Assembly: GCA_963700775.1 (NCBI GenBank)
Contig: CAVOYU010000013.1
Coordinates: 45,871 to 109,870, forward strand
Source: Thermohalobaculum sp963700775
Lineage (GTDB): Bacteria; Pseudomonadota; Alphaproteobacteria; Rhodobacterales; Rhodobacteraceae
DNA: 64,000 nt
Direction of reading: 5' to 3'
Position 1 is the stretch's first letter, and the number at the start of each line of letters is the position of its first letter. The translations under genes and the position numbers were made by a program. Shown piece after piece: positions 1-8,602 of this stretch. A model generated the notes under the pieces. That model did not search any database. It was not told where the DNA came from and saw only the letters and a program-made list of their open reading frames with translations.

Positions 1-193
1 TCTCGCGCGTCAGCCGGAACGGGAAGCCGGTCAGGGCGACGCCGTCATGCTCGGCCTGCCAGCCCGCCCGGCTGCGATTGGCGAACCAGTGGTCGAGCGC
101 CAACTCCTGACCGTGGGCCAGCGCATACCACCAGCCGGACCAGCCGAGGGCGCCGAGCACCAGGGCACCGGAAAACAGTCGCAACAGCCGCAT
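1..193 (-). CDS. DUF2125 domain protein, N-terminal part
   Basis: The gene runs off the left edge, and only the first 64 codons are present. The translation begins MRLLRLFSGALVLGALG, an N-terminal hydrophobic segment. It continues with a tryptophan-rich stretch, then a segment in which GW precedes an acidic turn, ending GFPFRLT. The order of membrane anchor, 'W-x-x-R-x-x-GW' and 'GFP-x-R' is the hallmark of the DUF2125 family of alphaproteobacterial envelope proteins, whose biochemical role is unknown. The start ATG at 193 is the only plausible one. The next gene is divergent, so 194-310 must hold both promoters. The family call rests on the short N-terminus only. Confidence 0.7.
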   Translation of the reverse strand, partial: MRLLRLFSGALVLGALGWSGWWYALAHGQELALDHWFANRSRAGWQAEHDGVALTGFPFRLTRE

Positions 194-310
194 TCCTTGC
201 GCAGCTCCCCTTGCCGCCCCATTGCCTACGGATATACGAGGTCGGTCCGAGGAGTGTGGGGATTGCGGGCGCCGGGGGCAAGCCCGGCGAAAGGTGCGAG
301 GTCAGGCGCG

Positions 311-880
311 GTGCGCGACGATGGCGGCTTCTGGGTGTTCGGCTACGGCTCGCTGATGTGGCGGCCTGGCTTCGACATCGCCGAAGCCAGGCTGGCGCGG
401 TTGCCGGACTACCGGCGCGCCTTTGCGCTGATCTCGGTGCACTATCGCGGCACGCCCGAGCGGCCGGGGCTGGTGCTGGGGCTGGACTGGAAGCCCGGCC
501 ATGGCTGCACCGGCATGGCGCTCAGGATCGGCCCGGAGCGAGCCGACGAGGTGCGCCACTACCTGGCCGAACGCGAGCTGGTGTCGCGTGCCTATTTCGA
601 GGTCAGCCACCAGGTAACCCTGCTTTGCCCCGGCGAGGGCGCCTCGCCCGGCGAGGGTGATCGGGTGGAGGCGATCTGCTACATCGTCGATCGTACCCAT
701 CCGCAGTACGCGGGCGGCATGAGCCTGGAAGATCAGGCGGCGATCATCTGCGAATCCGAAGGGCCGACCGGGAGCAACCGGGACTATCTGTTCAACACCG
801 CGTCCCATCTCAGGGACCTCGGCATCGACGACCCGGAGCTGTTCGAGCTCGAGCGGATGGTGCGCGGCCGGACCGGGTGA
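311..880 (+). CDS. ChaC-type gamma-glutamylcyclotransferase
   Basis: This is predicted to be a cytosolic gamma-glutamylcyclotransferase, which cleaves glutathione or gamma-glutamyl peptides to 5-oxoproline. I placed the start at the GTG at 311, giving 189 residues, because the FGYGSLMW motif then lies at about residues 9-16 as in ChaC proteins. The frame is open back to 47, but that leader overlaps the divergent DUF2125 gene and has no family similarity. The glycine loop YGSL binds the gamma-glutamyl group. The glutamate in YLAERELVSRAYFEV (near residue 90) is the likely catalytic base. Family membership is well supported; substrate preference cannot be read from the sequence. Confidence 0.85.
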   Translation: MRDDGGFWVFGYGSLMWRPGFDIAEARLARLPDYRRAFALISVHYRGTPERPGLVLGLDWKPGHGCTGMALRIGPERADEVRHYLAERELVSRAYFEVSHQVTLLCPGEGASPGEGDRVEAICYIVDRTHPQYAGGMSLEDQAAIICESEGPTGSNRDYLFNTASHLRDLGIDDPELFELERMVRGRTG

Positions 881-888
881 TTCCGGCC

Positions 889-2097
889 CTACCTGATCCC
901 GAGACCGAAGGCGCCGAGCTGGCGCGAGACCACCTCGAACCAGAGGCCGGAGCTCTGCAGCTCGGCGAGCCCGGCATTGACCAGCGCCAGCTCGTCCTGG
1001 CCCCGGGGGTTCGACTTCGCCGCGACCACATGCAGAGTCTGCGATGACGCCAGCGCCGGGACCTCGGTCACACGGCCGTCGAGACCGAGCCGCGCGATTT
1101 CCGGGGCGGCCGCGTTACTGGCGAGCGTCACCACATCGGCGTCGCCGCGTTCGAGCAGCGCGAAGCAATCCTCGGCCGAGGGCGGGAAAATGCGGGTCAC
1201 CGCGGGCTCGCGGAGATCCTGCTGATCGAGGTCGAACGTGAAGTAGCCGGCCGGGCGGCAGATGCGCCTGCCTGCCAGTGCCGCATAGCTCTGGGCGGAG
1301 ACCAGAGGGTCCCCGGCGCGGACATAGTAAGCCATCCAGAGCTCGAAGAAGGGTGCCGAGAAATCGAACTTCTCGCAGCGGGCGCGCATGTCGTCGCCCA
1401 GCCGGTCGGCGCGGGTGCAGTCGGGCTTGTACCAGGGGAACGCAAGCTCGAACTCGCCCTTCTCCAAAAGGCCCGCATGGGCGGTCCAGTCGGACACGAA
1501 GGTGATTTCCGCCGGCTTGCCGGGCTGCTCCTTCTTGACCGCGAGGCGCACGAGCTCGGTGATCATGCCGCCGCCCGGCAGCGCCTCGTGGGCGAAGGGC
1601 GCGAAATCCGTGCCGGTGACGATGAGCAGCCCCTGGTCGGATCGCGGCGCCGCGGCCTCGGCCTCGGCCTCGGCTTTCGCCGTGGCGGCATCAGCCTTCG
1701 CCTTGGCATCGCGCTCGGCGAGCGCCTGGCGTCGGGTCTGCGGGCCCTTGCGGTGGCAGGGAATCCAGAGCTCGGTGCCGGGGACCAGCCCGGTGCTGTC
1801 GTTCAGCACGTCGGTATTGGCGGAGAACAGCGGCTTGTAATCGCCCGAGCCGAGAGCCTGCCAGGCCAGGTCGGTGAGGGTGTCGCCGCTCTTGACAGTA
1901 TAGAACTGACCGCAGGCAGGTTTTTGCCCTGCCGCAGCGGCGGACGGCGCGGACGCCGCCAGCGCGCCGGCAAAGGCCAGCACGAAGCCCGTCATCGCTC
2001 CGAGTGCCCGGAACCGCAATCGACCACCCCTTCCGCGGGCCGCCTGGACAGCCCGCCGCTTCGCATTTCCTGGCGGCCACCCCGCGTCGGCCGCCAT
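889..2097 (-). CDS. LysM plus type-2 periplasmic binding protein fusion
   Basis: This is an exported protein. After a hydrophobic signal segment (about residues 35-55) comes a LysM-like module beginning YTVKSGDTLTDLAWQALG. An alanine/glutamate-rich linker (about 120-150) follows, then a domain resembling SBP_bac_3 solute-binding proteins (about 155-395, beginning LLIVTGTDFAPFAHEA). LysM should hold the receptor-like domain to peptidoglycan. There is no ABC permease nearby. It is the third gene of an SPFH-NfeD operon, with 25 nt between it and nfeD. The start is uncertain: ATG 2097 has a GAGG-type ribosome site, but TTG 2019 (after GGAAGGGG) and ATG 1995 give a shorter, more usual signal peptide. 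Confidence 0.7.
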   Translation of the reverse strand: MAADAGWPPGNAKRRAVQAARGRGGRLRFRALGAMTGFVLAFAGALAASAPSAAAAGQKPACGQFYTVKSGDTLTDLAWQALGSGDYKPLFSANTDVLNDSTGLVPGTELWIPCHRKGPQTRRQALAERDAKAKADAATAKAEAEAEAAAPRSDQGLLIVTGTDFAPFAHEALPGGGMITELVRLAVKKEQPGKPAEITFVSDWTAHAGLLEKGEFELAFPWYKPDCTRADRLGDDMRARCEKFDFSAPFFELWMAYYVRAGDPLVSAQSYAALAGRRICRPAGYFTFDLDQQDLREPAVTRIFPPSAEDCFALLERGDADVVTLASNAAAPEIARLGLDGRVTEVPALASSQTLHVVAAKSNPRGQDELALVNAGLAELQSSGLWFEVVSRQLGAFGLGIR

Positions 2098-2122
2098 CCA
2101 CCCTCAACCTGCCGACGCGTGA

Positions 2123-2596
2123 CTAGGCGGCTGGCGCCACCACGAGGGTCATGCCCTCGGCGTCCGACACCGCCATGGTGGTGCCCGCAGGCGGCGGCTC
2201 GCTTCCGTCGGCCAGCCGCGCGCGCCAGCGCACGCCGTCAACCTCGACCCAGCCAATGCCGGCGGCAAAATCGCCGGTCACCACCGCCTGGCGGCCGACC
2301 ATCGCGGCCGAACGCCGGTTCAGTCCCGGATGCTCGTCGCGCGCCTGCCGGCGGCGCACCCAGGCCCAGCCGATCGCGGTGTAGAGGATCGCCAGCAGCG
2401 AGAAGGACGCCATCTGGCTGGTGCCCGGCATCGCCGGGAACAGCATCATCATTATGCCGACCGTGAGCGACGCCAGCCCCAGCCACAGCATGAAATAGGT
2501 CAGAACGACGATCTCTACCGCGCCAAGCCCCAGCGCGAGCGCGATCCACCACCAGGGCGACGCCCCGTTCAGGAAGGCGAACAGATCGAGACCCAT
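2123..2596 (-). CDS. NfeD-family membrane protein
   Basis: This 157-residue protein has three or four hydrophobic segments in residues 15-80. They are followed by a soluble OB-fold-like C-terminal domain with the typical pattern MVGRQAVVTGDFAAGIGWVE and a W-R-A element. That is the architecture of short NfeD proteins, which pair with SPFH/stomatin proteins. Here the SPFH gene ends 20 nt upstream on the same strand, so the two are co-transcribed and very likely act together in the inner membrane. Short NfeD proteins lack the serine-protease domain, so a scaffolding rather than proteolytic role is inferred. Confidence 0.88.
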   Translation of the reverse strand: MGLDLFAFLNGASPWWWIALALGLGAVEIVVLTYFMLWLGLASLTVGIMMMLFPAMPGTSQMASFSLLAILYTAIGWAWVRRRQARDEHPGLNRRSAAMVGRQAVVTGDFAAGIGWVEVDGVRWRARLADGSEPPPAGTTMAVSDAEGMTLVVAPAA

Positions 2597-2616
2597 CGCG
2601 ACCTCCTCTCTCCCGG

Positions 2617-3549
2617 CTACTGCTGCGCCTTGCCGCCCAGCGCCTTGGTCAGCTCGGCCACGCCCGCGACCGCGCCGGCGATTCCGGCGGCCTCGAGCGG
2701 GATCAGCACTGTCTTGGAGTTAGGTGAGGCGGCGATGTCGCGCAAGCTCTCGACATACTTCTGCGCCACGAAGTAGTTGAGCGCCTGCACGTCGCCGCGT
2801 GCAATCGCCTCCGACACCATCGTCGTCGCCTTGGCCTCGGCCTCGGCGGATCGCTCGCGCGCCTCGGCGTCGAGGAAGGCGGCCTGGCGCCGGCCCTCGG
2901 CCTCGCGGATCTGGCTCTCGCGCAAGCCCTCGGCCTTGAGGATTGCGGACTGCTTCTCGCCCTCGGCCTGCAGGATTTCGGCGCGTTTCAAGCGTTCGGC
3001 CTTCATCTGGCGGCCCATCGCCTCGACGATGTCGGCAGGCGGGCGCAGATCCTTGATCTCGACGCGAGTAACCTTGACGCCCCAGGGATGCGCCGCGTCG
3101 TCGATCACATGCAGGAGCTTAGAGTTGATCATGTCGCGGTTTGACAGCACATCGTCGAGATCCATGGCGCCGATCACCGTGCGGATGTTCGTCATCGAAA
3201 GGTTGGTCAGGGCGCGCTCCAGCTCGCGTACCTCGTAGGCGGCCTGGGCGGCGTCGATCACCTGGTAGAACGCGATGGCGTCCGCATGGACCATGGCATT
3301 GTCCCGCGTGATCACCTCCTGGCCTTCGATGTCGAGCACGGTTTCCATCATGTTCAGGCGAGACCCGACAGTTTCTATAAGCGGGATCATGAACTTGAGA
3401 CCAGGAGTTAATGTGCGCGTATAGCGGCCGAAGCGCTCGACGGTCCAGTTCTCGCCCTGCGGAATGGTGCGGACTGCGCGGCTGACCAGGAGCACCACGA
3501 AGATGACCAGGACAATCAATGCAATGCCGAAAACGCTGATGCCTTCCAT
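2617..3549 (-). CDS. SPFH/band 7 (stomatin/QmcA-like) protein
   Basis: This is a membrane-anchored SPFH protein of 310 residues. It has an N-terminal hydrophobic segment (VFGIALIVLVIFVVLLVS), then the band-7 domain beginning about residue 25 (TIPQGENWTVERFGRY). A long alanine/glutamate-rich helix follows (about 190-270, with repeated AEG elements), then a C-terminal oligomerisation region. Members form ring-like microdomain scaffolds and modulate proteases. I chose the ATG at 3549 because AAGGGG lies 9 nt upstream; the frame is open to 3759 but that extension is unlike the family. It leads the operon SPFH-nfeD-LysM receptor. The 225 nt upstream are shared with the divergent SIMPL gene. Confidence 0.9.
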   Translation of the reverse strand: MEGISVFGIALIVLVIFVVLLVSRAVRTIPQGENWTVERFGRYTRTLTPGLKFMIPLIETVGSRLNMMETVLDIEGQEVITRDNAMVHADAIAFYQVIDAAQAAYEVRELERALTNLSMTNIRTVIGAMDLDDVLSNRDMINSKLLHVIDDAAHPWGVKVTRVEIKDLRPPADIVEAMGRQMKAERLKRAEILQAEGEKQSAILKAEGLRESQIREAEGRRQAAFLDAEARERSAEAEAKATTMVSEAIARGDVQALNYFVAQKYVESLRDIAASPNSKTVLIPLEAAGIAGAVAGVAELTKALGGKAQQ

Positions 3550-3774
3550 TTCGGGATTCCCCTTGCGACGGCCGGTTGGCGGCAATACTGCGCGCGAAAG
3601 CCGCAAATCACAAGATTCCGCGGGCGACTCCGCCCGGCATTGCGCCGCACCGGGATCGTGGCGCAACGGCCGGACGCCCTCTTTCGCTCTGGGGTTGACC
3701 GGAGCTATGCTCGGGCGCGGTTCAGTGGACTGTGAACGCCGGAAACCGCCCGACCCCAATCAGGAGAACCGATC

Positions 3775-4482
3775 ATGCAGAGACTGCTTGCCGCCGCCGT
3801 CGCCCTCGCGCTGATGGCGCCCGCCGCCCTGGCCGAGCCGCCAGTGGCGACCCTGACCGTTACCGGGCAGGGCACGGCCGCCGCCGCACCCGACCTCGCC
3901 ACCGTGCGTGCCGGGATCGAGACCGAGGGCGTGACGGCGGCCGAGGCTCTGGCTGCCAACAACGCCATCGCGGCAAGGGTCATCGCGGCGCTGAAGGAGG
4001 CCGGAATCGAGGCGCGAGACATCCAGACCTCGGGCCTCAGGGTCGATCCGCGCTACGAGAACCCGGCACCGGACCAGCCGCAGCGGGCGCCGTCGATCGC
4101 CGGCTACGGCGTGGTGAACGAGGTGGCGGTGACAGTGCGCGCGCTCGACGGCCTGGGCGCGGTGCTTGACCGGCTGGTGTCCGAGGGCGCCAACCGAATC
4201 AACTCGCTGGGCTTCGGCCTGGCAGACGACCGGGCGATGACCGACGAGGCGCGCAAGGCCGCCGTGGCCGACGCAACCCGGGCGGCGGAGGTGCTGACCG
4301 GCGCGGCCGGCGTGAAGCTGATGCGCGTTCTGTCGGTCACCGACGGGGGCAGCTTCGGGCCGCAGCCGATGCCGGCGGGGATGCAGTTCCGGATGGCCGC
4401 CGAGGCAGTCCCGGTGGAGGCCGGTGAGATCAGTGTGCAGGCATCGGTGACCGTCGTCTGGGAGATCGCCCCGGCTCAATAG
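3775..4482 (+). CDS. SIMPL domain (DUF541) periplasmic protein
   Basis: A signal peptide (MQRLLAAAVALALMAPAALA) is followed by a single SIMPL/DUF541 domain of about 210 residues. The family pattern includes a first strand ATLTVTGQGTAAAAPD, a central GYGVVNEVAVTVR strand and a C-terminal ISVQASVTVVWEI strand. Related proteins (for example YggE) are periplasmic and are connected with oxidative or envelope stress. CAGGAGAA lies 6 nt before the start. The gene is divergent from the SPFH operon and converges on the next gene, with a GC-rich hairpin between them. Confidence 0.88.
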   Translation: MQRLLAAAVALALMAPAALAEPPVATLTVTGQGTAAAAPDLATVRAGIETEGVTAAEALAANNAIAARVIAALKEAGIEARDIQTSGLRVDPRYENPAPDQPQRAPSIAGYGVVNEVAVTVRALDGLGAVLDRLVSEGANRINSLGFGLADDRAMTDEARKAAVADATRAAEVLTGAAGVKLMRVLSVTDGGSFGPQPMPAGMQFRMAAEAVPVEAGEISVQASVTVVWEIAPAQ

Positions 4483-4509
4483 CCAGCGGCGAAAGGGCGG
4501 CTCGGACAA

Positions 4510-4529
4510 GGCAGGGCGAGAGCCCTGCC
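4510..4529. terminator. Perfect 8-bp hairpin between convergent genes
   Basis: GGCAGGGC and GCCCTGCC flank a GAGA loop, giving a stable stem with a GNRA-type tetraloop in the 73-nt gap between two convergent genes. No T-tract follows on either strand. It is therefore a terminator-like structure serving one or both genes, not a classical intrinsic terminator. Confidence 0.45.
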
Positions 4530-4555
4530 CGCCGGCCGCACCGGCCTGCTGCCGG

Positions 4556-5332
4556 TTACTGTTCCGGGGGCAGAAACTCCGCCGATTCAACGCGCAGCGC
4601 CGGCGGGTCGCCAGCGACACCCAGCTGGAACCGGATCTCGCCGCCCGAGGGGCAGCAATTGGCGTCGTTGTCGCGCCAGACGCGCGTCGTACCGGAGAGC
4701 GTGGCGTAGTCGACGATGATCCCCTTCCAGATCCCATGACCGGGCGGCAGGTAGGGTTTCAATCCCTCGACCCAGCCCTCGCCGCTCTCGGGGTCGAGAC
4801 CGGCGGCCTTGACCTCGGTCCAGCCCCGCCCGTGGTCGGCCATGAAGACCCGGTCCTCGATGAAGCTTCCGGTGCCGGCGTAGCGGCCGGGGACGACGAG
4901 GAATTCGCCATATTCGGGGTGCGTCGCCAGATAGGGCGTCTCGAACCAGGCGACGCCCAGCCTGTACCAGCCCGACCAGAATGGCGGGTCATCGGGCCGC
5001 CCGGCCGGCGATAGGGCGGCGGCGGTCTGGTCGTAGGGCGCGGAATCGTAGAGCGCCGAGACCTCCTCGCGCGTCGAGACCCAGCGGTAGAGCCGCCAAT
5101 CCACATCGCCGTTGCCGAGGGCAGAAGTGAGCCGCCCCTCTCCGGCCAACCTGCATTCGGGCGACTCGGCGGCGAGGTCGCGAGCCAGGCCGGCGGGGCA
5201 GCCCTGCTGTGCGGTGGCGGAACCTGCAAGCAGGCCAGCCAGCAGCGCAATGGCGATGCCGCCGGCCACCTCTGACCGGACCGCCGCCGCAAGCGCCGGA
5301 CCGCGCCGCTTTGTGAAGATTGCATTTACCAT
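4556..5332 (-). CDS. Secreted protein of unknown function
   Basis: I do not recognise the family. The 258-residue product has an N-terminal basic region followed by a hydrophobic segment with an AxA cleavage site (GLLAGSATAQ, about residues 33-42), so it should be periplasmic. The mature part has cysteines near residues 45 and 59 and a CC pair about 30 residues from the end that could form disulfides. It is rich in aromatic residues and ends in a beta-rich segment. A good sigma-70-like promoter lies just upstream, so it is probably monocistronic. An enzyme or an inhibitor-like envelope protein are both possible; nothing catalytic is visible. Confidence 0.65.
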   Translation of the reverse strand: MVNAIFTKRRGPALAAAVRSEVAGGIAIALLAGLLAGSATAQQGCPAGLARDLAAESPECRLAGEGRLTSALGNGDVDWRLYRWVSTREEVSALYDSAPYDQTAAALSPAGRPDDPPFWSGWYRLGVAWFETPYLATHPEYGEFLVVPGRYAGTGSFIEDRVFMADHGRGWTEVKAAGLDPESGEGWVEGLKPYLPPGHGIWKGIIVDYATLSGTTRVWRDNDANCCPSGGEIRFQLGVAGDPPALRVESAEFLPPEQ

Positions 5333-5357
5333 AAATGCCGCTCAAACTTGGAATCTA

Positions 5358-5387
5358 ATGATATCAATAGCTTAACCTGATTCTCAA
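5358..5387 (-). promoter_or_regulatory. Sigma-70-like promoter for the secreted unknown
   Basis: Read on the minus strand, TTGAGA is separated by 18 nt from TATCAT (five of six matches to TATAAT), within a conspicuously AT-rich stretch of an otherwise GC-rich window. The predicted start of transcription is about 20 nt before the ATG at 5332. Confidence 0.5.
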
Positions 5388-5411
5388 CCTTGAGCACACG
5401 CGAAACCACCC

Positions 5412-7708
5412 TCACTCGCATTTCGAGTAACCGCAATCGAGGCAGACCTCACAGCCCTCCTTGATCGCGGTGTTGAAGCTGCCGCAGGACGGGCAGGCAG
5501 AGGGGACCACATGGTTCTCGCCCACCGCGATCGCCTGCGCGGCCGGATCGGAGGCGAGCCCCATACCCTCCCCCTCGATGAAGCCTGTCTCGATCAGGTG
5601 GCGCTCGATCACGCCCCCGATGGCGGCGAGGATCGAGGGCACGTAGCGCCCTTTCATCCAGGCCCCACCGCGCGGGTCGAACACCGCCTTCAGCTCCTCG
5701 ACCACGAAGCTCACGTCGCCGCCGCGCCGAAACACCGCCGAGATCATCCGGGTCAGCGCCACGGTCCAGGCGTAGTGCTCCATGTTCTTCGAGTTGATGA
5801 AGATTTCGAAGGGCCGCCGCCGCCCGTTCACCACCACGTCGTTCATGGTGACGTAGATCGCGTGCGGGCTGTCGGGCCATTTCAGCTTGTAGGTCTGGCC
5901 CATCAGCGTCTCGGGCCGCTCGAGGGGCTCGGAGATGTAGACGACATCGCCGGGATGGCTCGGCGCCTCGGAGGCCGGCAAGGTCTCGACTTTCTCGGAT
6001 GCTTGCTTCGCCTCCAGCACCGAGCCGGTAACGGCGTTCGGGCGGTAGGTGGTGCAGCCCTTGCAGCCGGTGCGGTAGGCCTCGGCATAGACGTCCTTGA
6101 AAGCGTCGAACGAGATGTCGGCCGGGCAGTTGATGGTCTTGGAGATCGAGCTGTCGACCCATTTCTGCGCCTCGGCCTGCATGCGCACATGGTCGAGCGG
6201 CGCCAGCGTCTGGGCGTCGACAAAATGCTCGGGCAGCGGCGCGTCGGCGCCGAACTTCTCGCGGAACTTCGCCACCGCGTAGTCGACCACCTCCTCCTCG
6301 GTGCGGCTGCCGTCGGGCATCAGTACCTTGCGGGTATAGGCATAGGCAAAGACCGGCTCGATGCCGGACGAGACGTTGCCCGCGAAAAGCGAGATGGTGC
6401 CCGTGGGCGCGATCGAGGTCAGGAGCGCGTTGCGGATGCCGTGCTCGGCGATGCCGTCGCGGATGTCCTCGGGCAGGGTGCGGACGAACTCGCCGTCGAG
6501 AAAGCGGTCGCGGTCGAACAGCGGAAACGGCCCCTTCTCGCGGGCGAGATCCACCGAGGTCCGGTAGGCGGCGTGCAGCACCGCCCGCATCCACTCCCCG
6601 GTCCGCGCCACCGCTTCGTCCGACCCGTACCGCAGCCCGGTCATCAGCAGCGCATCCGCGAGCCCGGTGACCCCGAGGCCGATGCCGGCGCTTCGCCTGC
6701 GCCTCGGTCCGCTGGGCCTCCAGCGGGAAGCGTGAGGCGTCGACCACGTTGTCCATCATGCGGATGGCCGTGGCGACGAGATCGGCAAGCTCCGCCTCGT
6801 CGACAACAGCGCCGTTCCCGAAGGGATTCCGCACCAGGGCGGCGAGGTTGACCGAACCCAGCAGACACGCGCCATAGGGCGGCAGGGGCTGCTCGCCGCA
6901 GGGATTCGTAGCGCTGATTTTCTCTATGTAATTCAGGTTGTTCGACCGGTTAATTCGATCAATGAAGATCACACCCGGCTCGGCGTAGTCGTAGGTCGCC
7001 CGCATGATCCGGTTCCACAGGTCGCGCGCCCGGATGGTGCGGAAGATGCGGCCCTCGAACTGCAGCTCCCAGGGGCCGTCGGCCTCGACCGCTTCCATGA
7101 AGGCGTCGGTGGCCAGCACCGATAGGTTGAACATCCGGAGCCGCCCGGGGTCCCGCTTGGCGGCGATGAAGGCCTCGATGTCGGGGTGGTCGCAACGCAG
7201 CGTCGCCATCATCGCGCCCCGGCGCGAGCCGGCCGACATGATGGTGCGGCACATGGCGTCCCAGACGTCCATGAAGCTGAGGGGGCCCGGAGGCATCCGC
7301 CCCCACCCCCGCCACCGGGGCACCCTTCGGCCGGATGGTGGTGAAGTCGAAGCCGATCCCGCCGCCCTGCTGCATGGTCAGCGCGCCCTCCTTCAGCATC
7401 TCGAAGATGCCCGAGAGGCTGTCCGGGATCGTGCCCATGACGAAGCAGTTGAAGAGCGTGACCGCGCGGCCCGTCCCGGCGCCCGACAGGATCCGGCCCG
7501 CCGGCAGGTAGCGGAAGCCCTGCAACGCCTCGAAGAACTGCCGTTCGCGCTCTGCCCGTGCGGCCTCGGGCTCGACCGCCGCCAGCGCGCGGGCGACGCG
7601 GCGCCAGGTGTCGGCCACGTCGCGGTCGACCGGCGCGCCCTCCGGGCTCCGCAAGCGGTATTTCATGTCCCAGATCTGGGCCGAGATCGGGGCGGCGAAA
7701 TCGTTCAT
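5412..7708 (-). CDS. nrdJ: Adenosylcobalamin-dependent ribonucleotide reductase (class II), two frameshifts
   Basis: This enzyme reduces ribonucleotides to deoxyribonucleotides using coenzyme B12. The reading starts at ATG 7708 (MNDFAAPISAQIW). It passes through FLPAGR-like and NCFVM segments, the NPCGEQ active-site motif near residue 330, and a metal-binding tail (CPSCGSFN, then CEVCLDCGYSKC) at the C-terminus. The usual length is about 750; the total here is about 765. Two breaks occur, near 7300 in a run of five C (in ASGP/LSFMDV) and near 6690 (AKRR/IGLGVTG). In each, deleting one base restores the protein, so these look like sequence errors in an essential gene. There is no class I nrdAB in the window, and no room for a cobalamin riboswitch in the 105 nt upstream. 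Confidence 0.92.
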
Positions 7709-7744
7709 GGCGGACCTTGGGTCATCGGCGTCTATTGCGCGCGA

Positions 7745-7774
7745 ACAATACAGGAACAGGCGGAGCCAGGTCAA
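7745..7774 (-). promoter_or_regulatory. Candidate nrdJ promoter
   Basis: On the minus strand TTGACC and TATTGT are separated by 18 nt, ending 37 nt before the nrdJ start. This is the best match to a housekeeping promoter in the short gap between nrdJ and the WYL regulator. I saw no NrdR-box pair. Confidence 0.4.
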
Positions 7775-7813
7775 TCTGACAGGGGTGGGACGCGAGTATA
7801 GCGTTCCGGGGTA

Positions 7814-8497
7814 TCACGGCAACCGGTGCTCGGCCCGCCATGCCGCCCTGAGCCCGGCGGCCTCGGCAACGAAACGGCCGGCGGCGGTCTCGCAGGCTTC
7901 GATCCGGTCGGCACGGAAGTGGCGGAAGCCCTCCCTGAGCTCGCACCACGCTGCGAGGACCACGGCTTCCGTGTAATAGAGCAAGCCGAGGGGCCACACT
8001 GTGCGGTGGGTCCGCCGGGCGTCCCCATCCAGATAGGCGATCCGGAGCTTCCGGGCGTCGCGGATTGCGGCGCGGAGTACCCGCATGTCGACCGCGGCCG
8101 CCGGAACCTCGTTCCAGCGCGAGGCGTAGAGCGGCCAGTCGGCGAGATCCTTCCCCTCTCCCCCCGGCAGCACCGCGCCGATCTTGCGCCCGGCGCTGAC
8201 AGAGGCGGCCTGCAGACCGGCGTCGCCGGTGCGCCCGAGCATGGCGAGGCCGACGACGATGGCCTCGACCTCCTCGGCGGTGAAGTTCAGCGGTGGCAGA
8301 TCGAAACCCGGCCGCATCACATAGCCGATCCCGGCCTCGCCGACGATCGGCACCCGCATCGCCTGCAGCGAGCCGATATCCCGGTAGACCGTTCGCTTGG
8401 TGACCTCCAGAGCCTCGGCGATCCGCTGCGCCGTCATTGGCACACCGGCGCTGCGGAGCAGCTGGATGATCTCGAACATGCGCACCGAGCGGCTCAC
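7814..8497 (-). CDS. YafY/DeoR-type transcriptional regulator with WYL domain
   Basis: The N-terminal winged helix-turn-helix (residues 1-60) contains the recognition segment ALEVTKRTVYRDIGSLQ. The C-terminal WYL domain (about 130-215) senses a ligand. The GTG at 8497 is preferred because AGGAGG lies 10 nt upstream and the protein then begins at the helix-turn-helix; the frame is open far upstream but that part is unrelated. It is divergently arranged with a NIF3-like gene. The 105-nt gap holds a perfect palindrome that is the obvious operator, so autoregulation and control of the neighbour are inferred. Confidence 0.9.
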   Translation of the reverse strand: MSRSVRMFEIIQLLRSAGVPMTAQRIAEALEVTKRTVYRDIGSLQAMRVPIVGEAGIGYVMRPGFDLPPLNFTAEEVEAIVVGLAMLGRTGDAGLQAASVSAGRKIGAVLPGGEGKDLADWPLYASRWNEVPAAAVDMRVLRAAIRDARKLRIAYLDGDARRTHRTVWPLGLLYYTEAVVLAAWCELREGFRHFRADRIEACETAAGRFVAEAAGLRAAWRAEHRLP

Positions 8498-8535
8498 CGG
8501 CAGGCCCTCCTCACCGCGCCCCCTATGGCATAGCG

Positions 8536-8559
8536 CTGCTGACATCCTGTTGTCAGCAG
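8536..8559. promoter_or_regulatory. Perfect palindromic operator between WYL regulator and NIF3-like gene
   Basis: CTGCTGACA and TGTCAGCAG form an exact 9-bp inverted repeat with a 6-nt spacer, centred between the divergent genes, 39 nt from one start and 44 nt from the other. A dyad of this size fits a dimeric regulator. The TTGTCA inside the right arm could itself be a -35 element for the rightward gene, which would explain repression by occlusion. Confidence 0.7.
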
Positions 8560-8602
8560 ACTTCCCGTACGGTCTCGGCGCATCACCGACAAGGAGACGG
8601 AA

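Noticed and set aside
47..310. N-terminal extension of the ChaC frame back to position 47
   Set aside because: It overlaps the divergent DUF2125 gene, has no family similarity, and the GTG at 311 puts the YGSL motif at its usual place.
7709..7813. Cobalamin riboswitch before the B12-dependent nrdJ
   Set aside because: Only 105 nt separate nrdJ from the next gene and no B12-box-like sequence is visible; the leader is too short for the class.
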